This document shows positions 25,901-32,373 of a stretch of DNA of 47,065 bases, one piece after another. The notes under the pieces are model-generated. The model did no database searches. It saw only the letters and a program-made list of their open reading frames with translations, and was not told where the DNA came from. The position numbers were made by a program, and so were the translations under genes. Each line of letters opens with the position of its first letter. Positions within the stretch are counted from its first letter, which is position 1. The stretch is from a bacterium (GTDB lineage: Bacteria > Planctomycetota > Planctomycetia > Planctomycetales > Planctomycetaceae). Location of the stretch: assembly GCA_016124895.1 (NCBI GenBank), contig WGMU01000143.1:1-47065 (forward strand), read 5' to 3'.

Positions 25901-28287
25901 CTCAACCCGACCGAATGCCCGGCACTGGTGTAGCGCACGGCGGCGACGATGCGTTCCCGCAGGGCGTAGAGGCGAGGTTCGGGCACATCGACCGGATCGA
26001 CCGAGCGCAGCACTGAACCGTCGGAACGAACGGCCGTGACGTCGAGCTGCTGATCGGGTGCGCCTTCAATCGCGATGATTCCGTTGACGCGTTCGGCCGC
26101 GGGAATCGTCAAGTTGTGAATGGCGAATTCGTCCTCGCCACTGCGCTTCGTTGAGGCATCGACCACAACACTGACCGGCCCGAGCACGCGACGATCGAGC
26201 TTCAGCGTCCACAGCCGCAGACCACCGGACGCCTCGCCGGGAAGCTGCTCAATGATCTGCACCGGAGTGAGCAATTGGCCCTGCGGACCCCGCCGCCAGG
26301 CCGAAAACTGCAGATCTTCGCCCGCCGACTCCGACAGCCCAACCTGCAGCTCGCGCAATCCGCCACCGTCGATATTCAGATCCGCTTCCAGATGCGACCA
26401 CAGCGTCTCGCGATCCAGCCGCGCGTACGTCACCGTGTTGGCGGAAATCAGCGACGGCGTGCGCGAGACCTTAACCGTGCCCGCGTAGTCCGCCTGCTGA
26501 AAGAAGAACCGTAATCGCTCGTCAGCCGCTTTCGATTCGGCCGGATCAAGCGCGAACGGATCGAGCAGCGTGACCGTCAGGTCCGGCCGCGCGGTCACGA
26601 TCAGCGTGCCTTCGACTGTCGACGCTTCGGCGATCGTGATGTTTGGCAGCGGAATCTCGACGGGGTCCGTTTCAATCGGCCAGCCTTCGATCTCCGTGCG
26701 TGACAGAAACTGCACGTTGAGTGACTGTCCGGGTTCCAGCGGCTGCGGCAGGCGCACTGAGTAATCGTTCCAGCCGGCTTCGCGCGAACTGACCAGCCAG
26801 TTCACAGCCTGCCCGTTGATCTGCAACTGCTCGACAATCCACTCGGCCGGCAGCCGGAACTCGACATCAAACAGCGGCTCGAAGCGGCTCTTCAATGCCA
26901 GCGTCGCTCCGAAGGTGATCTGCGTATCGTCGAGGTCAAGCCGCGCCGTTATGACCGCACTGACTTCGCGCCGCCGCGTCTGCGTTTCAAATGCCAGCGA
27001 GAAATTCTCACGCCAGACATCAAAGACCTGCGTCCCCGGCTGCCCGGTCGATGGTCGCACGCCGTCCGACTCGACCAGCCGCATACGACTGCCCGCCGCG
27101 TGCTGCACGACGACTCGCCCGGAATGCGACGTCACGTTGCGGATGACGAGCGCCGGCAGCGACCACGGTTCGCCAACTCCGGTCGCCATCACACCGCGAA
27201 AGACGACGTCCCGCTGTCCATCAAACGGCTGTCGGTAATTCAGTGTGATCTGAATCGCGTTCGCGTCGTCAGGACTGTCGGCGAGTTCCCACGACTCCAG
27301 CCCGTTCGAGCTGACGTCGGTAATCTCCAGCTCGCGCGGCACCAGACAGACCAGCCGGTTGAGCTGCGAACCGAAGACCTGCAGCGTCGTCTTCGCCTGC
27401 CAGGCGATTTCGCCCGGCACAACACTGACACCGTAACCCGTCGCCGCAAACGTCAGCGAATCCGCCGACTGCTGGCCCTGCTGATCGGTAAACAGCAATC
27501 GCAGATCGTGCGCGCCGCCGACTGGAACAACGTACGTTGCAGGCTGTTCGATTGGAGCTGGGCGATCGAGTTGTCGGCCACCAATCCGCAGATGCTTGCC
27601 CGCCGGAGCCGTCACGCTGAGCGTCGCCGACGGCACGTTCAGCAGACGAAACATCGCCGCAAGATCGCTGCCCGTCGCCGAGAGCCGCGTCGACAGGGTG
27701 AGATTCAGAGTCGCTGCGCCCGGTTGATTATGAAACAACAGCAGCGCCGGTTCCGGGAGTCGGCCCCGCATCTGCTCGGCCTGTTGCGGCACTTGAGCCT
27801 GTTGATTGGCGGCCTGCTGCTGCGGCATCGGCGGAACGAATTCCGTGCGAGCGAGCCTGGCCGGCTGACCGTCTACCCGAGCCTGTTCGACTGCTAGACC
27901 GCCGAGCGGCAGCGACAGCGTCTGCCAGCCGTCGATGAACTGCTCAAAGTTTACCGTCGCATCAATCACCAGATGATCGCCGTCGATCCGTGCCGCGTAA
28001 TCGGCCGACGAGACAACAACGGTCGCCGGGACACGCGGCGCCGCCTCGGCATTCTTCTTCGCCGCCGAGTAAAGCTGGTCGAACTCGCCCCGTTCGAGTA
28101 ACACGCCTTCCGCGTCACCCGCAATGACAACATCCAGTTCCGAAGCCGGCACAAACGTCTGCTGCGTCGGCAACGGCGTGTTCGAGTTCGAGTCGCCGCG
28201 GACGCCAGGCTGAGCTTCCAGACGAAGACTCGAAGCCAGCAAGCAGCAGCTACAGACCAGAAAGGTCAGAAGTCGTCGGTAAATCAT
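19939..28287 (-). CDS. Giant secreted/membrane protein (2782 aa), two repeated beta-rich modules, unknown function
   Basis: The ATG at 28287 follows a strong GGAGG site and opens a signal peptide (about 1-25). Module 1 spans about 45-970 and module 2 about 1380-2260; both open with a similar E-F-x-x-L or E-Q-F-I-D-L-W segment and a long beta-rich tract, and end with a related L-R-V-R-L-P or L-G-V-R-L-P-A-G-S-R-L-L strand. Between them lie membrane segments near 981-1003, 1012-1036 and 1240-1310, and a hydrophobic A-G-L-L-L-A-L-L-V-L-C-E-P-A-V-A-A near 1330 resembling an internal signal peptide. DUF1559-like pieces occur at about 1029-1045 (L-L-L-P-A-V-Q-S-A-R-E-A) and 2325-2345 (N-N-L-K-Q-L-G-L-A-V-H-N-Y), an EF-hand-like segment at about 2416-2447, a Gly-rich run near 2600-2625, and C-terminal membrane helices. 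No catalytic motif was found. Confidence 0.8.
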   Translation of the reverse strand: MIYRRLLTFLVCSCCLLASSLRLEAQPGVRGDSNSNTPLPTQQTFVPASELDVVIAGDAEGVLLERGEFDQLYSAAKKNAEAAPRVPATVVVSSADYAARIDGDHLVIDATVNFEQFIDGWQTLSLPLGGLAVEQARVDGQPARLARTEFVPPMPQQQAANQQAQVPQQAEQMRGRLPEPALLLFHNQPGAATLNLTLSTRLSATGSDLAAMFRLLNVPSATLSVTAPAGKHLRIGGRQLDRPAPIEQPATYVVPVGGAHDLRLLFTDQQGQQSADSLTFAATGYGVSVVPGEIAWQAKTTLQVFGSQLNRLVCLVPRELEITDVSSNGLESWELADSPDDANAIQITLNYRQPFDGQRDVVFRGVMATGVGEPWSLPALVIRNVTSHSGRVVVQHAAGSRMRLVESDGVRPSTGQPGTQVFDVWRENFSLAFETQTRRREVSAVITARLDLDDTQITFGATLALKSRFEPLFDVEFRLPAEWIVEQLQINGQAVNWLVSSREAGWNDYSVRLPQPLEPGQSLNVQFLSRTEIEGWPIETDPVEIPLPNITIAEASTVEGTLIVTARPDLTVTLLDPFALDPAESKAADERLRFFFQQADYAGTVKVSRTPSLISANTVTYARLDRETLWSHLEADLNIDGGGLRELQVGLSESAGEDLQFSAWRRGPQGQLLTPVQIIEQLPGEASGGLRLWTLKLDRRVLGPVSVVVDASTKRSGEDEFAIHNLTIPAAERVNGIIAIEGAPDQQLDVTAVRSDGSVLRSVDPVDVPEPRLYALRERIVAAVRYTSAGHSVGLSETRFDRVAVPTAVCYSSSIESVVGQTGEWQQRAEFQFVAVGAQSLRVRLPTSTDGKAVQPAHLWAALIDGTPIEVRSVGNSYLVPIPLTGQPDARRRLTLLYRTEGGALKASGELEQSPPAVSVIHSSGSEQRLEVLSQSWQLHYPDDVLITASNGAFAPTDDLDTVSLLGDLRSQLSRINRRTLQRNGLVAFFTLLVSGAITVVLKRTGASGRIGFSGCGVAVCAGIVCIFLVALLLPAVQSAREAVHRGGMAKFDVADSAPAVPPAPTDLYFDTSEMEGLATKSGERFTTKGQFEGGGSAAFDEAKPASEPAAATAATPPPVAAGAKVAGIDNAPVRRELEERLRERAADKEKSFWQQLDEVEMAAIVRVPDDQPASDANDWDELTARRRGRSDVQRDKGGLLSLALDLEVPEDSRLLELKYDGTRDAVDGVGLQLRWQDRHAGDLGRAFLMVTVALVLWLMLGASLRMRAIVAVLCITLPLGLVSIAPDALSVVLDGVFLGGLLSVGLWLGRAVLNFLRRVSLKALLTSPIGRTSGTAAGLLLALLVLCEPAVAAEPPATQPGAPAIQPAPPVPPVQKPPRTDVIVPFDPAQNPAFADRVLLTREQFIDLWNLARPDEKFTTPAPRDGILADAFYLCELKSQDDASARVSVAATLILFNFREAAITLPVPLSGIALNSAQLDDKPAALRVTQANGQSVLEVVLPTRGLHTLDLNFDVAAQVSGQTGQCTVPVFPVPSGRVLYNLPEADLAVRVNGSTSAYRRVPQTAEASESIIVPVGSGQPLTIAWRPPQQQGMVDAIVHVDTATTVRLDDRGISEVSRVSISVPQGSVADLSFVVPDGLKIRSLTGPQLSGWESAEVDGQRRLRVFFNPPVSGQTIVDAQLFLAEPVTENEATISLPTIAPLDVTRDAGTIVVSTTDSFSLRAGQTEGLRQIEIGQQPNAPPGTATQQQLAWRYSARPFSLQFVAARRQAESTTRVEHAIVVQRRKVQLGTRVVASLKGAPRSALTFELIDGYLPLSVQATALADWYVTASDGVTPRSLTVEFTDPQLGDVEVIVTGRTTKDPRDLVVEVIPPFPLDMTRRTMWAGVWIDDAYSATASDLVGWEQIDPSRLPGDIRNKQPRPVQYAFQSTGDEAGVISFEVMQAQPRLSADAVVVTTVADTFLDYSLALNWKIDAAATDRLFFLTPPSLENRLKLEGNSIRSVTSEKVGGELRWTIQLNDAIRDRYFALATATLPPATTTVETPIVRFEQPVFDEFGDAVGFVSVDPQRLYSILVNQSQGQLAGQHDSSVEAVLVDDLPIQIGTHLTDQAAEILRVRDITKVPSWTVRRFQQTVGAAASVNVADLTLVVHWDGTWRSQAVYTVRNLRRQFLGVRLPAGSRLLSLFVKDQPSRPVLTELDGQTVHLVPLPKTSNADISFPVKLVFAGKFERELPAGLALRRDELDLPAPQVVTPNESDEYGIPVARTLWNVWLPRDIDALLIDDSKRTNVNVAKSSDTAEAYLKSQLSDLSALLNVTSSSDYSRRSQGVAANNLKQLGLAVHNYSEGLQSEELRQQFEQVQQQIVENQGQIDALAAEGEAAAASTSGSVSDQDRTRVNFNNRALLFGNGPVSTQSLSEDVNLNGLLDPGEDLNGNGVLDNVDVAALGVSSQQSGQSQTPAGERSIDGEVFDYRLSIQTPAKPAAPPETPSDQPASRSDRKSELKRSAVKKQSEEHDSRQLQRQQSVDNLSGLNSLFDQGKGQQPASENEAANRAGAGLGKFGGRGISIDQGELKFGSGGLGGDGSDRAESFGRPLGAGGGMGGMGGGFGGGGGTATGGSGASVLNQVKVAPGELADPQSIAQSKARLGGPVFERIETSPEWTQVGGLSLPVEIPTSGYRLTFSKVSGQPRLGLRVQSRELLDRGIGLVWTVVWLGIAAALIVASRKLGPGHWFSPTLVWTAFAIGLLAWLLLPAPLSGFGFAVFVIAWLIGMTRYARSRQTA

Positions 28288-28297
28288 GGCGGCCTCC

Positions 28298-31200
28298 TTA
28301 CTCACCAAACTGGTTACGGAGGTCGTCGAAGACACCCGGCGGCGGGATCACCGCAGCAACGGCCGGCTGGAAGTTCGGCGGGGCAGCCGCGGTTGGCGGA
28401 GGCGGAGCTGACTTCTCAGCGTGCTCGCGCCAGTTGAACAGCAGATGCAGCATCCAGATTCCAGCGAGAGCAAACACGCCGAAGCGCGCCGTCGAGACGA
28501 TCTCGGCTGTCCAGCCGGGAGCCGTCAGGCCGCACAGTGCGACTGCGAAGCCGGCCACCAGTACCAGCAGTAGCTTCGTGTCCCATGACAGGCCACGCAG
28601 CAGAACGGCGATGACCACGAGCGCGCCGCTGTACAGCCACGTGTAGTTGTGATGGTTGGCGAAGGTCACTTCGATCTTCGGAGCACCGCCCAGACTGCTG
28701 TAGCGGTACCGGTTACCTTCGGTCGGAAAGTCAATGAAGCCGGCTCGCGGCACACCGATCCACTCTTCGATGTCCAGCGAGTCAAAGCCGATCCAACGGT
28801 TCTGATCGGGATTTAACGCCCATTCGAGCCGCATCTGAGTTTCGTTGGTAAAACCCTCAGCATCGTCGACGAGGCGAAATTCCTCGGGCACCCAGATCAC
28901 GGTGTTGAGCTGCTGCAGTGCGACGGCCGAGTTGTCGTACCCGCCGATCTGTGGCAGCCGCAGCAGCAGTCGTCCGCCCCAGGTCTCGACAAACGGAGCC
29001 GCTTCGGCAATCGGCGTCATCATCTGCAGCGTCAGTGAGAACGGCGCATCAGACGCGGCCGGCCGGGCCACGCTGACGAAGTACGAATCCCACTCGTTGC
29101 TTTCCAGCGGCTGACTGTTCCGCTCAGGATTGACCGGCTGTCCGTCGACAAAGACGCCCAGCAGTTCCGAGCCGACTGGCACATCAACCCTCAGCCGCTG
29201 CCGCTCGCTCGACCGGATTCGGTACCGGCAGCGGTAGTTCGCTTTGGTGTCGCGGCGTGTGACGACTTCGACCAGTCCACGCGTGACCACGGTTTCGACG
29301 ACCTTTTGAAGCTCGTGCTTCGTCGCGTCGATCTTCAGACCGACCGGCTGACGGAAGTAGCGATACGCGACCGCGCCGCTTTGCGGCAGCATCTGCAACT
29401 CGCGAATGTCGATGGCTTCCAGTCCTTCGTCGAGCGGCTTTGTCTCGACCGCCAGTGACCGGTCTTTCTGCACGACGACTTCGCCGGCCACGTCGGCGAG
29501 TGCCACTTCCGGTTGATCGCCTTCGCCGTCGAGCCCCAGGACTCGCAGCGTCTGAAACACAAGCTTGATCGCCCTGTTCGTCGCGGCCTGACTGTCAGTG
29601 GCACCACCTGAACCCGTTGCGGGTGCGTCGTCATCAACAGCTCCATCGGCCGCCGCCGCGTCTCCCGGAGCTGGCTCGGGCGGCGCATCCGGAGTCTGGT
29701 CCCAGGACACCTGAAACCGGTGGCTGCCCGAGACCGGCCGCTGCATCGTGACCGTCCAGGTGATCCAGCCATCGACCGCTTCTTCTGCAGGCACGCTCTG
29801 TTTGATCGCCGGGGCACCGCCGCCTTCCAGCGACATGACCTGGACTTTTTCAGAAACGGCTTCCGGGACGGCGAAGCGGAACGTGTCGAGTCCCGCGAAC
29901 TGGACGTCGTACGTCAGCAGTGTTTTGACTTCGACCAGCTCCTCTTTGACGTTGACCGTCGTTCCGACGCGGACGGTCAGTCGAGTCGGGCGGCGTTCGG
30001 TGCGAATCGGAATCTCGACCGGCCGCCGGTTAAACGTCCAGGCAACAACGGAGCGCTGCGCCACAGCCTGCTGGTTCGGGGCGAGGCCGTCGATCGGAGC
30101 CGGCTGCGCGGCGATGACGTTTTCCTGATTCGTGATAATGTCGATGCCCTGCGACGCGACGATCGACACGCGAGCGACTTCGCGTTCAACGTCCAGTGGT
30201 TCAGGGATCGGCAACGTCAGTTCGAGCTGGTCCGTTTTATCTTCGATCGCAACGTGCCCGCGGACCTGCAGAGTGAACTGCTGGGACGGGGCCGACTTCT
30301 GACCGAAGACAACGCGGAGCACGTTCTGAGCGCCATTCTCCAGATGATGCTCACGATAAAGACCGACGTTGTCCGACACGCCGTCAACGATCAGGCCTTC
30401 CGGAATCGCGACCCGCAGTTCAAATACGCCGGCACGCTCGACGGTGTAGTTCAGCGAGGCAAGGAGTTTCAGTTCGTCGTCGGTCAGCTCGAACCGGTAA
30501 TCGCTGTCGACCAGCAGCCGCGGTTCGACCGGCTTCGCGGTCACGATCAGTTCGATATTTGAGCTGTAGAACTTGAAGGTCGGTGTTCCGTCACGACGCA
30601 GCCGTTCAGCGACTTCCGACGTTTCGATCCGAGCCAGCCCGGTCAGCTTGTCAAACTGCAGCGACAGATCGTTCGCCGCCGCGATCGAAATCTGTCCGGA
30701 TTCGCGCACGGCATCGATGGCATGGATCCCGTGATACTTTCCGGCGTCGTCGCGACCAGCCAGCGGCAGAGGATCGGTGCCGAATTCCCGTTCGCTGTGA
30801 ATCTCGATGGTGATGTCATCACGAACCGGATTGAGGAAGTCGATTGTCAGCGTCTGCGCGCCGTCGCCAGGGACCGCCTTCCACCCACGGATTTTCGCGT
30901 TGCCGGACGAGACTCCCAGAATGCGATGCGAAGTCGGGACGGCGATCGCCACAGAAGCCATCTCACCGCGCAGGATGTCGTAGTCGAGCCACGCGTCCGT
31001 ATGCGCGAGTCCGTCGCGCAGCGTCACCTGCTGATGATTGGTGACGGCCGCCAGCAGTTCCATGTCCGGCTTCAGGCCCGTCTTCGCGTGCCAGTTGGCG
31101 GCGATCGACGTGGTCGAGCCGAGCGTCGCCTTGATCCGAGTCCCGCCGGCAGCAGCCTCGACGGGAAGTGAGACCAACTGTGGCGTCAGTTCGACGGTCT

Positions 31201-31930
31201 GATCGGCTTCGGGAATTGCCAGCTCGAACGTCGTGATTCCGACTGGCGGAACCGAGAAGCTTGCCGACCGGCCATCTGGCGACGTGTTGATCGGAACGGC
31301 CAGCTCGAGCTTCACAACGTGTTCGCCTGCCTCGCCGAACACCAGCGAGTAAGTTCCGTTGCCCGTTCCGCGGAGCAGAACCTGCTGGCCATCACCAGCG
31401 GTCAACTTGCCGACCGCGGCGGCTCCGAATTGAACCGGGATTTCGACCCAGGGCTTACCGAGCACCTGCACCGTCAGCTCGGCATCAATCCGCAGCAGCG
31501 ACTGGTCTACTCGGCCGCGATAGTGCGACTGCGTGATCACGCCGTCGATCGTCGCAGCTTCCGGCTCGGTGTCGTGCCAACGTTTCAGATACTCGCTGTA
31601 CGGCAGAAAGACCGTCGAACCGTGCCGGTCAAACGCGTCCTTCAGATTCCGATACGGCAGATAAATCAGACGGTCCCAGACGGTACCGGTCTCGGCTTTC
31701 GGTCCGACGGCACCTCCTGCGTCCAGCTGCGTCGCCGCTCCGACGGGGGCAGAGGTCGCTGGCGTCGGCGTCTCAGGTGGACGCGGAGAATTCGGATTGT
31801 TGTCCTGTGCGAAAAGGCTCCCGCTCAGCAGGATCAGTGCCGTCAGTCCCAGCAGGACACGGTATCCCGACAGGCTCGGCGAGCTGCGCTCTCGGCGCAA
31901 CCTGTTTCCAGTTCGGCTGTTGCCCCACAT
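28298..31930 (-). CDS. Large secreted/membrane protein (1210 aa), same module as the giant neighbour
   Basis: I chose the ATG at 31930 because AGGA lies 8 bases upstream; an in-frame ATG three codons earlier (31939) is possible. A basic stretch is followed by a hydrophobic segment ending S-G-S-L-F-A-Q, a signal peptide with a long n-region. The body (about 75-1060) is beta-rich and homologous in layout to the modules of the gene downstream: it opens with L-P-Y-S-E-Y-L-K-R-W and closes with L-R-V-D-V-P-V-G-S-E-L-L-G-V-F-V-D-G-Q-P at about 910-930. Two or three membrane helices (about 1100-1165) and a Pro-rich tail follow. An acidic Ala/Asp/Gly linker lies near 745-775. Its stop is 10 bases before the next ATG, so the two are an operon. 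Confidence 0.8.
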   Translation of the reverse strand: MWGNSRTGNRLRRERSSPSLSGYRVLLGLTALILLSGSLFAQDNNPNSPRPPETPTPATSAPVGAATQLDAGGAVGPKAETGTVWDRLIYLPYRNLKDAFDRHGSTVFLPYSEYLKRWHDTEPEAATIDGVITQSHYRGRVDQSLLRIDAELTVQVLGKPWVEIPVQFGAAAVGKLTAGDGQQVLLRGTGNGTYSLVFGEAGEHVVKLELAVPINTSPDGRSASFSVPPVGITTFELAIPEADQTVELTPQLVSLPVEAAAGGTRIKATLGSTTSIAANWHAKTGLKPDMELLAAVTNHQQVTLRDGLAHTDAWLDYDILRGEMASVAIAVPTSHRILGVSSGNAKIRGWKAVPGDGAQTLTIDFLNPVRDDITIEIHSEREFGTDPLPLAGRDDAGKYHGIHAIDAVRESGQISIAAANDLSLQFDKLTGLARIETSEVAERLRRDGTPTFKFYSSNIELIVTAKPVEPRLLVDSDYRFELTDDELKLLASLNYTVERAGVFELRVAIPEGLIVDGVSDNVGLYREHHLENGAQNVLRVVFGQKSAPSQQFTLQVRGHVAIEDKTDQLELTLPIPEPLDVEREVARVSIVASQGIDIITNQENVIAAQPAPIDGLAPNQQAVAQRSVVAWTFNRRPVEIPIRTERRPTRLTVRVGTTVNVKEELVEVKTLLTYDVQFAGLDTFRFAVPEAVSEKVQVMSLEGGGAPAIKQSVPAEEAVDGWITWTVTMQRPVSGSHRFQVSWDQTPDAPPEPAPGDAAAADGAVDDDAPATGSGGATDSQAATNRAIKLVFQTLRVLGLDGEGDQPEVALADVAGEVVVQKDRSLAVETKPLDEGLEAIDIRELQMLPQSGAVAYRYFRQPVGLKIDATKHELQKVVETVVTRGLVEVVTRRDTKANYRCRYRIRSSERQRLRVDVPVGSELLGVFVDGQPVNPERNSQPLESNEWDSYFVSVARPAASDAPFSLTLQMMTPIAEAAPFVETWGGRLLLRLPQIGGYDNSAVALQQLNTVIWVPEEFRLVDDAEGFTNETQMRLEWALNPDQNRWIGFDSLDIEEWIGVPRAGFIDFPTEGNRYRYSSLGGAPKIEVTFANHHNYTWLYSGALVVIAVLLRGLSWDTKLLLVLVAGFAVALCGLTAPGWTAEIVSTARFGVFALAGIWMLHLLFNWREHAEKSAPPPPTAAAPPNFQPAVAAVIPPPGVFDDLRNQFGE

Positions 31931-32373
31931 AAGTCTCATCCTGTGTGTACGCGAAGTGCTGCTGTTGCGTGACAGTTTAGGCGGGTTGCAAGGAATGTTC
32001 CATTTGCGGCAGGCAGGCAGAATCCAGTCAATATTCCACCATTTGAATGTAGGGTACGACGACGCTCGCTGCAGAACGTTTGCGGATTTTTCCCAAACTG
32101 GCGGATTGTTCCGACAGCTTACCCGATACGGGGCTCCAAGCTGACGGGTGTCGAGAGTCACGACCGGCTGCCCGCGCAACGTGCCACCTCGAATCAATTG
32201 AGCGCCCATGCGACTCCGTTGTCCGGCGCGGCGTCGGACGCGTCGTTCCGATTTGCCCTTTCGATCCCGTGACGTAAACGAACCGGGGCGCACCACGCGC
32301 CAGCTTCCCGCCGCGCCATCACTGCGTCAGGAAGTACGGTCGCCCGTTACCTCAGGCAAATCGGAACAGCCCG
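31931..32373. other. Divergent intergenic region, 443 bp
   Basis: It separates the giant-protein operon (minus) from the polysaccharide locus (plus) and should hold both promoters. No convincing promoter pair, operator or RNA structure was identified, and frames running through it are extensions of the flanking genes. Confidence 0.4.

Noticed and set aside
29720-30562. Plus-strand open frame of 280 codons antisense to the 1210-residue gene
   Set aside because: Same reasons: composition biased to Arg, Asp and Phe, no start signal, no motif; the sense strand has a clear gene.
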